A DNA stretch of 64,000 nt, from assembly GCF_029589055.1 (NCBI RefSeq), contig NZ_JARQZP010000006.1:496001-560000 (forward strand). Direction: 5' to 3'. The translations under genes were made by a program, and so were the position numbers. This DNA comes from Vibrio hannami. Lineage in GTDB: Bacteria; Pseudomonadota; Gammaproteobacteria; Enterobacterales; Vibrionaceae. Shown here in pieces: positions 19,235 to 27,171 of the stretch. The notes under the pieces were generated by a model, which saw only the letters and a program-made list of their open reading frames with translations, did no database searches and had not been told where the DNA came from. Position 1 is the first letter of the stretch. Every line of letters begins with the position of its first letter.

Positions 19235-20384
19235 ACATTTGCCAGTACTTATCTCCAATATTCTTGTTATTTACTCGAATCATTGGAGCGATAAAGCCTG
19301 CTCCCTCGACAAAATGCGCTTCTGCCTTAAGTGTCCAGTCTTTGTTGAACTGCCACATAAGACCTGCGGTAAAGTCTTTGGAGTATTGTGCATAGTCCAC
19401 TACATTGGCATTTGTACTGTTGTAACGGTTATCTCTATCTTTGAAATAAACATCATAACGAGCCAATAGGGTAATCTGGTCAGTAGCAAAGTACCTTGCC
19501 TGGAAATAACCTCCGTCCATTGCTGTGTTAGTGCCAAATGGTTTTTGAATTGGAATGCCGTTTATACTGGCGTCAAAGCCTTCACCAGTTATATCCATGT
19601 ACATTAACTCGAGGGTCCATTCCCAACGTTCCCGATAATGTTGGGCAAACACAGTGTATTTATCCAGAGAAAACGAACCGTTATCTATAGATATAACTGG
19701 GTTCGGGGTGGTAATGAACGTGATATCTAAAGTTTGGAATCCTGCTCCAATGAGCCAGTCACTTTCTAAAGACTCCCAAGACAAGTGAAGCTTCTGACTG
19801 AAATCTGGGTCAAACTCACCTTGCAGACTATCGTCAAATATTTTTTCTACTAAATCTTCACCAACTGAGTGCATTCCATAAGCCACAGACCAATTGATGG
19901 TGCCGATTGAAAGCATCATATTTCCGTATAAGTTACCTCCGTCATAATAAGATTCAGGCTCCCTCATGAACTCGAGGTAAATAGACTGAGGAAGGAAGAT
20001 AGTCGGCCTTGCACTGGGTATATCACGTGAGGTGTTATAAATGCCCAACTCTGTTTTTATTCGGCCAAGTCTGATTCCGGCAGTAGAGGTTGGACGGGTA
20101 AATATTGTGTAATCAAGAAAAAGGTGATCCATATTAAAATCGTCGTAATGTCCCCAATTTCGATACTGAATCTGACCAGCAAATCGAAGGTTATTACTAA
20201 ACACATACCCACCCTGTAGAGCGGCTTCAGTTAAATCCAGGCTGACATCATGATCACTAAAATATTGGTTATCCGAGTTATAGACTATGCCTTGCGAAAC
20301 AAAACCACTCCAGAAAAAATCGCTGGAATAGCAGGGCATTGAAGCCAAAAACAAAGTTGGTATTAACTTATTTAAGGCTCGCAT
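19206..20384 (-). CDS. outer-membrane porin-like beta-barrel protein
   Basis: The 392-residue protein has a signal peptide (about 1-20, MRALNKLIPTLFLASMPCYS). It then shows alternating-hydrophobicity strands with many aromatic residues, and ends in a terminal Phe (AAEISYSF), the usual signal for outer-membrane barrel insertion. An excellent ribosome binding site (GAGGGGGTG) precedes ATG 20384, inside the end of the upstream gene (17-bp overlap). It overlaps the GGDEF-EAL gene downstream by about 29 bp. I do not recognise a named porin family. The tight overlaps suggest it works with the periplasmic binding-like protein and the c-di-GMP protein rather than as a general porin. Confidence 0.75.
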   Translation of the reverse strand: MRALNKLIPTLFLASMPCYSSDFFWSGFVSQGIVYNSDNQYFSDHDVSLDLTEAALQGGYVFSNNLRFAGQIQYRNWGHYDDFNMDHLFLDYTIFTRPTSTAGIRLGRIKTELGIYNTSRDIPSARPTIFLPQSIYLEFMREPESYYDGGNLYGNMMLSIGTINWSVAYGMHSVGEDLVEKIFDDSLQGEFDPDFSQKLHLSWESLESDWLIGAGFQTLDITFITTPNPVISIDNGSFSLDKYTVFAQHYRERWEWTLELMYMDITGEGFDASINGIPIQKPFGTNTAMDGGYFQARYFATDQITLLARYDVYFKDRDNRYNSTNANVVDYAQYSKDFTAGLMWQFNKDWTLKAEAHFVEGAGFIAPMIRVNNKNIGDKYWQMYAAEISYSF

Positions 20385-20814
20385 AATTCACCCCCTCAAA
20401 TATGACGTTCTCTTCTACATAGCCAATAGCACCAGGAAGTGATGCAACCATTTCAAACATTTCTTCATCGCTGGATACTTCGATTGGTTTAACACCAAAG
20501 CCACTGAACTCTAGTTTTTGCCATCTTCGTTTGTATTGATACGGGTATAAGCCGAGAGAATATTTAACAAAATTGCTGTGTTTTACTTCTGAGGGAGGAA
20601 AAATGATCAATACAATCTTGGAGCCATTAGACCAATGTGTCCGCTGACCCAGATAGATAGCACGTATTTGTTGCTTTGTGAGCTCACTATCGGGAACGGA
20701 AGGGTTGGTTACGATATAGTTCATCGTATTATTTGTATCAGCAAGCACCGTCCCCGGTGAGAACACTAAAGCGGCAAATAACGTCACTACCGTAACGATA
20801 GAGTACCTAGCCAT
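20368..20814 (-). CDS. short phosphate-binding-like (PBP superfamily) periplasmic protein
   Basis: The 148-residue protein has a signal peptide (about 1-25, ending VLADT). It then has a short PstS-like fold segment: YIVTNPSVPDSELTKQQIRAIYLG, then RTHWSNGSKIVLI and a final GAIGYVEE block, all typical of phosphate ABC transporter substrate-binding domains. It is about half the usual length and there is no transporter gene nearby, so import is unlikely. It is the first gene of an overlapping operon with a barrel protein and a GGDEF-EAL protein, which suggests ligand sensing. The ligand is unknown; phosphate is only suggested by the family. Confidence 0.78.
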   Translation of the reverse strand: MARYSIVTVVTLFAALVFSPGTVLADTNNTMNYIVTNPSVPDSELTKQQIRAIYLGQRTHWSNGSKIVLIIFPPSEVKHSNFVKYSLGLYPYQYKRRWQKLEFSGFGVKPIEVSSDEEMFEMVASLPGAIGYVEENVIFEGVNYASLK

Positions 20815-21092
20815 AGCAATTCCATTTGTTTTTTTTATCTATTTCTAAAAGTAAGTATTGTCGTCTTTCTGAATAGATCAAATTGCATATGTGGAAACGG
20901 GGTGAGAAAAACGATCAAAAATGCTGTTTGACTATAACAAGCCGCCAGTTGGTAGATATGAGTTTATCCAATAGCTCATATTATCCATCTCAGCTGACTT
21001 AGTCATTGTAAATAGATTTGCGATTATCATTTTCGGTAAACGTCAGGATGGTGATTAAAGCAGCAACTGATTCACAAATAAAAGTTTTTCCC

Positions 21093-21120
21093 TTGCGCCT
21101 GTTAGTTTCATCCGTATAAT
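21093..21120 (+). promoter_or_regulatory. promoter of tRNA-Leu(CAA)
   Basis: TTGCGC (21093-21098) and a perfect TATAAT (21115-21120) have 16-bp spacing. They lie 15 bp before the mature tRNA start. The rest of the gap 20815-21092 shows no gene. Confidence 0.7.
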
Positions 21121-21134
21121 GCATCGAACAAATT

Positions 21135-21219
21135 GCCGGTGTGGTGAAATTGGTATACACGACGGATTCAAAATCCGTTGCCTTCGGGCGTGGCGGTTCA
21201 AGTCCGCCCACCGGTACCA
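21135..21219 (+). tRNA. tRNA-Leu (anticodon CAA)
   Basis: The acceptor arms GCCGGTG / CACCGGT, anticodon loop TTCAAAA (anticodon CAA, reads UUG), long variable arm and encoded CCA are visible. The gene is 85 nt, with its own promoter and terminator. Confidence 0.96.
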
Positions 21220-21227
21220 TACATAGG

Positions 21228-21250
21228 AAGGTCGCTTTTATAGCGACCTT
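21228..21250 (+). terminator. terminator of tRNA-Leu(CAA)
   Basis: The stem AAGGTCGCT / AGCGACCTT is followed by a T-rich stretch. A second hairpin followed by T7 lies at about 21280-21309. Confidence 0.7.
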
Positions 21251-21450
21251 TCGTCGTTTTGAAAAGAAGAAAATTTAAAACATCAGCTAGAGATAGTTGG
21301 TGTTTTTTTGTGCCCGAAAATTCTGATTTTTGGAGCCATAGCATTTTCACATATTTTTTGTTCGCAGATTTTTCGCTTATCGATTATAGTCGCGCCATCA
21401 AATACCTCCCCATATTAATTATCTGGATAGATCTGATGCAATAATTTGAA

Positions 21451-22074
21451 TTGGCTATATTTTTGCAATTTTTCCTTGGTTTGGTCGCTGCTGTGAACCC
21501 AGTAGGGATTATGCCTATTTTCGTTTCTCTAACCAATCATATGACAGTGGAAGAAAAGCGTAAGGTAGCGATTACTGCAAACATCTCCGTTGCTATTAGT
21601 CTTACTGTTTCATTGTTAGCTGGTCAGATATTGCTGGATATGTTCAGCATATCGCTAGACTCCTTTCGGGTTGCTGGTGGGCTTCTACTGTTAAGTATTG
21701 CTTCTACCATGATGAGCGGTAAGTTAGGCGAAGATAAGCAGAATAAACAAGAGAAGTCAGAATACGTCAGTCGTCAGCAGATAGGTGTCGTGCCATTGGC
21801 TATGCCACTTATGGCTGGGCCAGGTGCTATCAGTTCTACCATTGTTTATGGCTCTCGTTATCCGGGCATGTTGGATACCGTAGGAATTATCGTCACTATA
21901 GTGCTGTTTTGTACTGGTGCATGGCTATTGTTCCGATCTGCTCCTTTAATTGTTCGCTTCCTTGGGCAAACAGGTATCAACGTTATCACTCGTATTATGG
22001 GCTTGATTCTGGGAGCTCTGGGTGTTGAGTTTATTGCTAATGGATTACGCAATCTGTTTCCTGGGCTGGCATAG
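21451..22074 (+). CDS. MarC/YhgN-family integral membrane protein
   Basis: The 207-residue multi-helix membrane protein is of the MarC (UPF0056) family. The conserved N-terminal NPVGIMPIFVSLT, the central MPLMAGPGAISSTI and a C-terminal ITRIMGLILGALGVEFIANGL are all visible, in about six helices. MarC was once linked to multiple antibiotic resistance, but that role was withdrawn and the function is unknown. The only possible start is TTG at 21451, because an in-frame stop (TAA) lies 7 bp upstream. No clear ribosome binding site is visible, so expression may be low. It stands alone between tRNA-Leu and glgA. Confidence 0.87.
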   Translation: MAIFLQFFLGLVAAVNPVGIMPIFVSLTNHMTVEEKRKVAITANISVAISLTVSLLAGQILLDMFSISLDSFRVAGGLLLLSIASTMMSGKLGEDKQNKQEKSEYVSRQQIGVVPLAMPLMAGPGAISSTIVYGSRYPGMLDTVGIIVTIVLFCTGAWLLFRSAPLIVRFLGQTGINVITRIMGLILGALGVEFIANGLRNLFPGLA

Positions 22075-22353
22075 GTTATAAGATTACCATTCGGCAAAAT
22101 GAAACTCTGAATAGTGTATTTTTTTACTGTTCCGACATAAATGCGGCTTATCGGGGCAGTATTCTCTTCTTTTCATGACAAAATGTGATTACAACATGTA
22201 ACTCTGTATGCTTTTCACTGTATTATTTTCACACCCCCTAGTGTTAGAACAATTAGTTAGCTGATTTAGGGCTTGCTCTATACATCAGCACGGCAGTGTT
22301 TTCTGCCATTGAGCCATTTTGGATTGTAAGTAAGAATAATTTGAGGGAATACA

Positions 22354-23829
22354 ATGAATATAGTTTGGGCAACAAGTGAGGCTGCACCATACGCAAAGAC
22401 CGGTGGTTTGGCTGATGTATCGTACTCACTGCCTTATGCTCTGGCAGAGAATGGACATAATGTTTCTGTTTTCATGCCTTACTACCCCCAAGTAATGGGT
22501 GACAAATGTGCGGACACAGAAGTGGTATACGAACTTCTAGGCGTTCCTTTTGGTGAAGGCAGAGAAGAGTGGGGCAGTATTCGCCGTCACAAAGTTAGTG
22601 AAAACCTCTCGTTCTACTTTATTGTAAATGACAAATACTATGATCGTCCTAAGTTGTATGATTGGGGCGGAAGCGAATATTCTGACAACGCAGAGCGCTT
22701 TATTTTCTTAAGTCGCGCCATTATGCAAGCCGTTCTTGCGCTGGATATTGATGTAGATGTTCTACACTCTAATGACTGGCATACCGCTCTATGTAATGTG
22801 TATCTGAAAAGTGATTTATATAATCAATACAGCAATTTTAGCAATGCTAAGTCAATAATGACGATTCACAATATTGGTTATCAGGGCGTATTCAATAAAT
22901 CGAACCTTTATTGGACTGGTTTAGGCTGGGATTACTATAACTTCCACTGCCTTGAATACTACGATCAGCTTAACTTCCTGAAAGCAGGGGTAGAAATGGC
23001 TGATATGGTAACAACGGTAAGCCCGACTTACGCTATGGAAATACTATCCCCAGAGTATGGCTTTAGTCTTGAACATTCATTGCAGCACCGTGCTGTTCAA
23101 GGGAAATTGCGTGGAATTCTTAACGGTATTGATATACACGAGTGGGATCCTGCTACAGATCCACTATTGCCTCATAACTATTCGCACAACGATCTCTCTG
23201 GTAAAGCCTTATGTAAGGCTGAACTGCAAAAAGAATTTGGACTAACAGTACGAGCAGATGTGCCGGTATATGGTGTAGTGTCGCGCCTGGCAACTCAAAA
23301 AGGGTTGGATGTCTTTATTGAATGTATTGATGAGATGCTTCGGGAAGATGATATTCAGGTTGTGGTTGTTGGTTCTGGTGAAGAGTGGCAGGAAGACGCG
23401 CTGAAACACTATACAAGAACCTATCCTGGAAAATTTGGTAGCTTTGTAGGTTATAGCAATAAGCTAGCGCACCTGGTAGAGGCTGGTTCTGATTTCTTCA
23501 TTATGCCTTCACGCTATGAACCATGTGGTTTGAATCAGATGTACAGCATGCGATACGGAACTATCCCAATTGTTCGTTCAACTGGTGGCCTGGAGGATAC
23601 GGTTATTAACTACTCTGCAAAAGACATTAACAAAGCAACTGGGTTTAAGTTTTATGATCTATACGCAGCGGCATTGCGCGATACTCTAAGGTGGGCTGCA
23701 TCTATATACCGTTATGACAAACCTGCTGTTGAAAAAATGGTTGTAAATGGGATGACAACAGACTTCTCATGGCATCATACTGCTGTTGAGTATGAAGAGC
23801 TGTATCAGCACGCTAATACCAAGTTCTAA
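22354..23829 (+). CDS. glgA: glycogen synthase (ADP-glucose, GT5)
   Basis: GlgA extends alpha-1,4-glucan chains using ADP-glucose in the cytosol. The 491-residue protein has the N-terminal ADP-glucose motif KTGGLADV (16-23), the HSNDWHTAL segment, and the C-terminal Rossmann half with VSRLATQKGLD and the catalytic SRYEPCGLNQMYSMRYG block. It is slightly longer than E. coli GlgA (477). TGAGGGAA before the ATG serves as the ribosome binding site. It stands apart from any other glycogen gene (no glgC, glgB or glgP in the window), which is unusual because glgC normally sits next to it. A terminator-like hairpin follows. Confidence 0.93.
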   Translation: MNIVWATSEAAPYAKTGGLADVSYSLPYALAENGHNVSVFMPYYPQVMGDKCADTEVVYELLGVPFGEGREEWGSIRRHKVSENLSFYFIVNDKYYDRPKLYDWGGSEYSDNAERFIFLSRAIMQAVLALDIDVDVLHSNDWHTALCNVYLKSDLYNQYSNFSNAKSIMTIHNIGYQGVFNKSNLYWTGLGWDYYNFHCLEYYDQLNFLKAGVEMADMVTTVSPTYAMEILSPEYGFSLEHSLQHRAVQGKLRGILNGIDIHEWDPATDPLLPHNYSHNDLSGKALCKAELQKEFGLTVRADVPVYGVVSRLATQKGLDVFIECIDEMLREDDIQVVVVGSGEEWQEDALKHYTRTYPGKFGSFVGYSNKLAHLVEAGSDFFIMPSRYEPCGLNQMYSMRYGTIPIVRSTGGLEDTVINYSAKDINKATGFKFYDLYAAALRDTLRWAASIYRYDKPAVEKMVVNGMTTDFSWHHTAVEYEELYQHANTKF

Positions 23830-23858
23830 CCAGTTAGATAACATTTAATCATTAAATT

Positions 23859-23885
23859 AAGGTCACCATGTGTGGCCTTAGTTAT
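23859..23885 (+). terminator. possible terminator of glgA
   Basis: The hairpin AAGGTCAC / GTGGCCTT is followed by a T-rich stretch, about 30 bp after the glgA stop. The downstream gap to 24079 is very AT-rich with nothing else seen. Confidence 0.5.
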
Positions 23886-24079
23886 TTGGTGGCTGTTAAT
23901 TTAACCTTATGATAAACCTAGTTTTACTTTCTTTCACTTTTCTAAATTTAGTTTTTTTATATTTATTTATATTTATTTTATTTCTTAATGTTAACAACTC
24001 CAGTAATTTAGTTTTGATTAAATAATAAACAAAAATGGCAATGATTGCCGAATATATTTTACTTCGATGGAGGTTGGTT

Positions 24080-24295
24080 ATGTTTGTATATTCTGGAGAG
24101 AAGTTATGTCGGGGTACCTATTTATGTAGTAGTTGCCGAATAGCAATTACTATTGATTCACGTAATAGTATTTTACCTAATTGTCCTTGTTGTGAATCTT
24201 CAGAATTCATTGTGCGTGAATCTACAAAAACGCCAACGTTAATGATGGATAAATTAATATCAGGGCAGCAATTACACACGAAAACAGTTTTCTAG
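24080..24295 (+). CDS. zinc-ribbon microprotein (paralogue 1)
   Basis: The 71-residue protein has one zinc ribbon: a CSSC knuckle (about 15-18) and a CPCC knuckle (about 35-38) separated by about 16 residues, within the frame GTYLCSSCRIAI...LPNCPCC. A near-consensus ribosome binding site GGAGG lies 6 bp before ATG 24080; the longer frame from 24035 has no site and was rejected. A paralogue of 52 residues lies at 25909-26067 on the other side of the ompA gene. The fold recalls the small zinc-ribbon proteins related to YbeL (DUF1451), but function is unknown. The C-terminal tail (about 40-71) is absent from the paralogue. Confidence 0.78.
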   Translation: MFVYSGEKLCRGTYLCSSCRIAITIDSRNSILPNCPCCESSEFIVRESTKTPTLMMDKLISGQQLHTKTVF

Positions 24296-24318
24296 AATAA
24301 CTACGATCCTTATTGATA

Positions 24319-24348
24319 AAAAAGCCAACCATGGGGATGATTGGCTTA
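24319..24348 (+). terminator. hairpin after zinc-ribbon gene 1
   Basis: The stem AAGCCAA / TTGGCTT has a 12-nt loop and lies 25 bp after the stop. There is no T-run, so termination is uncertain. Confidence 0.35.
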
Positions 24349-24379
24349 AATCAAACAAATAAAACAAAACGTCATTTGG

Positions 24380-24427
24380 CTAGGAGCCCCAGTACCTCTA
24401 CGGTATTTGGGGTTACTTAGATCCTAG
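24380..24427. other. nested inverted-repeat element
   Basis: Outer arms CTAGGA and TCCTAG enclose an inner imperfect stem of CCCCAGTACC with GGTATTTGGGG around a short loop. It lies in the 354-bp gap between a zinc-ribbon gene and ompA, where no gene was found. It could be a structured RNA or a terminator on either strand. Confidence 0.4.
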
Positions 24428-24486
24428 TAGTTTATTGTAAAAAAGCAATTTATTAGACTTCGATATACAGAGATGTGGTAAATATC

Positions 24487-24513
24487 CTGTCACAAAATGT
24501 CAATTCATGTAAA
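24487..24513 (+). promoter_or_regulatory. three 10-bp-spaced direct repeats upstream of ompA
   Basis: CTGTCAC (24487), ATGTCAA (24497) and ATGTAAA (24507) recur every 10 bp, about 140 bp before the ompA start. Spacing of one helical turn suits an OmpR/PhoB-type response regulator. Which one is unknown. Confidence 0.4.
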
Positions 24514-24649
24514 TGCAATCTCATTCTTGAGATGCATGTCAAATATTATTCATTTACACGCTCTAGATATACACACCCTATGGATAGGTATGGTAAATAG
24601 ATATAGTTATACTTGATGAATAATACTCATAAATATAAAAGGAATTAAT

Positions 24650-25642
24650 ATGAAGAAAGTAGCTGTGGCGGTTTCATCTCTTCTTGCTCTATCCTCTCTT
24701 TCAGTTAGTGCTGATACATATATCGGTGGTAAGTTGGGCCATTCCTGGTTGGATGATTCATGTTATGTCGCTTCACCATGCGATGACAAAAGTGTAGGTG
24801 GTGGTCTCTACGGGGGCTACAACTTTACGGAGAACTTTGGCCTTGAGGCTGGTTTAGATTATCTTGGAAAATTCGAATCTAATTTTGCGAGTTCGAATAC
24901 TATAGATGGTAGTGCAAGAGGTTTGTCATTGGCACCGAAATTTACGCTTCCGTTTGATGCGTTTTCTGTTTTTGCGAAGGCTGGTGCTGTTAAGGTTGAC
25001 TACGGTTCAATTGATGATGTAACTCTATTGACTGCACTTGGAGCCGAATATGCATTTTCTAGTGATTGGGCTGCCAGATTAGAGTATCAGAGAATCAACG
25101 ATATTGATGATTCGTTCGTTGACGGTATGGACATAGACTCTATTTTCCTGGGTATGACCTATAAATTTGGTGCGAAATCAGAACCTATGCCAGTAGAGCC
25201 CGCTCCAGCGGCTATGGTTGAAGAGAAAGTTGAACCTGAACCTGAACCAGTAAAAGAAGTAGTAGCTGAGCCAGTACCAGAAATCAAAATGTTCAAAGAG
25301 TTCGGTGTTGAATTGTTTGATAATGATAGCTATAAATTGGCGGCTGGTAGTGAGCAGTACTTCGATTGGTTAGTTGGGGTTATGAAAAAGTATCCTCAGG
25401 CTGAGGCAAAAATTGTAGGTCATACTGATTCAAGAGGTTCCGAAGCTTACAATCAGGCTCTATCAGAGAAGCGAGCTCAGGCTGTTGCTGATTACCTGTA
25501 TACTCAAGGAATCGACAAGTCTCGTGTAATGGTTTCCGGTGCGGGTGAAACTCAACCTAAAGCGTCTAATGACACTGCAGAAGGTCGTATGGAAAACCGT
25601 CGTGTAGAAGTGATTATCGATGAGTTTGAATACAAAGAGTAG
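24650..25642 (+). CDS. ompA: OmpA-family outer-membrane protein
   Basis: The 330-residue protein has a signal peptide (about 1-21, ending VSADT) and an N-terminal eight-strand beta-barrel (about 22-177) beginning YIGGKLGHSW. A Glu/Pro-rich hinge (about 180-215, repeated EPEP) leads to a C-terminal OmpA peptidoglycan-binding domain (about 220-325) with the signature GHTDSRGSEAYNQALSEKRA. OmpA ties the outer membrane to murein and is a major surface protein. AAAGGA sits before the ATG. It forms its own unit, with 10-bp-spaced direct repeats upstream and a clear terminator downstream. Two paralogous zinc-ribbon genes flank it. Vibrios carry several ompA-like genes, so exact equivalence to E. coli ompA is not claimed. 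Confidence 0.92.
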   Translation: MKKVAVAVSSLLALSSLSVSADTYIGGKLGHSWLDDSCYVASPCDDKSVGGGLYGGYNFTENFGLEAGLDYLGKFESNFASSNTIDGSARGLSLAPKFTLPFDAFSVFAKAGAVKVDYGSIDDVTLLTALGAEYAFSSDWAARLEYQRINDIDDSFVDGMDIDSIFLGMTYKFGAKSEPMPVEPAPAAMVEEKVEPEPEPVKEVVAEPVPEIKMFKEFGVELFDNDSYKLAAGSEQYFDWLVGVMKKYPQAEAKIVGHTDSRGSEAYNQALSEKRAQAVADYLYTQGIDKSRVMVSGAGETQPKASNDTAEGRMENRRVEVIIDEFEYKE

Positions 25643-25660
25643 TAGTAAGCTTTAACTATA

Positions 25661-25692
25661 AAAGAGGCTCAACAGTATGTTGGGCCTCTTTT
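25661..25692 (+). terminator. rho-independent terminator of ompA
   Basis: The stem AAAGAGGCTCAACA / TGTTGGGCCTCTTTT lies about 20 bp after the ompA stop. Confidence 0.85.
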
Positions 25693-25908
25693 GCATGGGC
25701 GCTCAATTAATGTTTCCTGGAGTTCACAATCATTCATAAAATAGAATTGTTACTCCAATGTTATTCGTTTGATGCATGTATTTTGATCGAGATCATTCGA
25801 ATGTAAAAATGTATCCCCAATGTTGCGTAAATGTGATTTTATTGCTCGGCGAAGAGACTGAATTAAGTTAGAATTTTTTCCAGTAAATATTCACAGGGGA
25901 GGTGTTGG

Positions 25909-26067
25909 ATGTTTTCTACTGGCGATAAACCTGGAAAAGGTTCTTATATGTGTGAGAAGTGTCGAATCGCTGTCGTATTGGAAGATGATAGTAAGGTTTT
26001 GCCATACTGTCCTTGCTGCGAAGCTCAAGATTCTTTCACAAAAAGCTGGGATAAAAAAGAAAGGTAA
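25909..26067 (+). CDS. zinc-ribbon microprotein (paralogue 2)
   Basis: This short frame encodes 52 residues. It starts MFSTGDKPGKGSYMCEKCRI and continues with VLPYCPCCEAQDSF, a single zinc ribbon with CEKC (15-18) and CPCC (34-37) knuckles. A strong ribosome binding site (GGGGAGGT) lies 6 bp before the ATG, and a terminator begins about 35 bp after the stop. It aligns almost position for position with the zinc-ribbon core at 24080-24295 (GxYxCxxCRIA and LPxCPCC), so they are paralogues, although the C-terminal tails differ. Function unknown; nucleic-acid or protein contact through the ribbon is only a guess. Confidence 0.78.
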   Translation: MFSTGDKPGKGSYMCEKCRIAVVLEDDSKVLPYCPCCEAQDSFTKSWDKKER

Positions 26068-26099
26068 CTAGTACTACTGGATACCGGACACATAAGTTT

Positions 26100-26128
26100 G
26101 AAGCCTCGAAATTTTCGAGGCTTTTTTT
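26100..26128 (+). terminator. rho-independent terminator after zinc-ribbon gene 2
   Basis: The perfect stem AAGCCTCGAAA / TTTCGAGGCTT is followed by T-rich sequence. Confidence 0.88.
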
Positions 26129-26170
26129 GTTTGCTAGAATGGTGAGACCCGCATTCATAAAGAAATCGCC

Positions 26171-27094
26171 ATGTTAAGCAAAATTAACCTGAACCTCCTT
26201 CGTTCATTACATGTCTTATTGGAAGAGTGCCATGTCAGCAAGGCCGCTATAAGATTACATGTAACCCAATCGGCGGTGAGTAGACAGCTTTCTCAGCTGA
26301 GAGATCTTTTTGGTGATCCTTTATTAATAAGAGAAGGTAACCAGTTAGTACCAACCTCTAAAGCAATTGAAATCAAAGCTAAGCTCGACTCGTTATTTGA
26401 AGAATTTGATCATCTACTCGATGAACAAGCGTTTGAGCCTAACGAATGGAAAGGGGAGATGGTATTTTCCTCAAGCGATTATGTCGCTCAGTATATTTTT
26501 CCAGGATTAGTGGCACAAGCTTCGAAGCTAGCGCCTAAAGCGAGCTTTAAGTACGTAATGTGGGAGCGTGATTTTCTGTCTGATCTGTCTAAGTCTGATA
26601 TACATTTGGCATCAACCATGCTGCCTGAAAAGCCCGAAGGTTTATCAAGCATTCTGTTAGGAGAAGATAAGTCGGTTGTTGTTATGGGGAAACATCATCC
26701 TTTGGCGTTAAAGGATGAACTGTCGGTGGAAGATATTCTGGGCTTCCCACACATTCTGATCTCAGGCGGGGGAGATAAAAACTCGCATATAGATAGTGCG
26801 TTATCCCGGCTTAATAAAACCAGAAACATTGGTTTAACAATTCCGTTCTTTTCGGCCGCATTTGATACATTAACGGTTTGTGACTATTTACTTGTAGTCC
26901 CAGAGCATGTGGCAAAAAACGTGTCAGAGACTGTTGATATTACTTATAGAACATTCCCCTTGGAAATAGTCAGTCATAAATACTGGCTTATATGGCACCC
27001 TAAATATGACAGAGATCCTGCTCACCGCTGGATGAGGGAGCAGGCAACCAGAGCCATTCAAACTTCTATGTACTCCATTGCTTATGACTTATAG
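26171..27094 (+). CDS. LysR-family transcriptional regulator
   Basis: The 307-residue protein has an N-terminal winged helix-turn-helix (about 4-63; LNLLRSLHVLLEECHVSKAA, then TQSAVSRQLSQLRDLFGDPLLIRE) typical of LysR regulators, and a C-terminal periplasmic-binding-like effector domain (about 90-290). Its start ATG 26171 has a weak ribosome binding site. It points toward a LysE-type exporter 77 bp downstream, which it may control, although LysR regulators are more often divergent from their targets. The effector is unknown. Confidence 0.88.
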   Translation: MLSKINLNLLRSLHVLLEECHVSKAAIRLHVTQSAVSRQLSQLRDLFGDPLLIREGNQLVPTSKAIEIKAKLDSLFEEFDHLLDEQAFEPNEWKGEMVFSSSDYVAQYIFPGLVAQASKLAPKASFKYVMWERDFLSDLSKSDIHLASTMLPEKPEGLSSILLGEDKSVVVMGKHHPLALKDELSVEDILGFPHILISGGGDKNSHIDSALSRLNKTRNIGLTIPFFSAAFDTLTVCDYLLVVPEHVAKNVSETVDITYRTFPLEIVSHKYWLIWHPKYDRDPAHRWMREQATRAIQTSMYSIAYDL

Positions 27095-27171
27095 TCATGG
27101 TCTTGATGATTATATTTGATTTCAATTGATGTCCGTATATTGATACTGTTCATCCATCAATAGGAGGATAT

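Noticed and set aside
20999..21220. 73-residue frame on the minus strand across tRNA-Leu
   Set aside because: It is an antisense reading of the tRNA, a common false gene (LEPPRPKATDFESVVYT-type).
21259..21444. 61-residue frame between tRNA-Leu and marC
   Set aside because: No ribosome binding site, low complexity, and it overlaps terminator-like hairpins.
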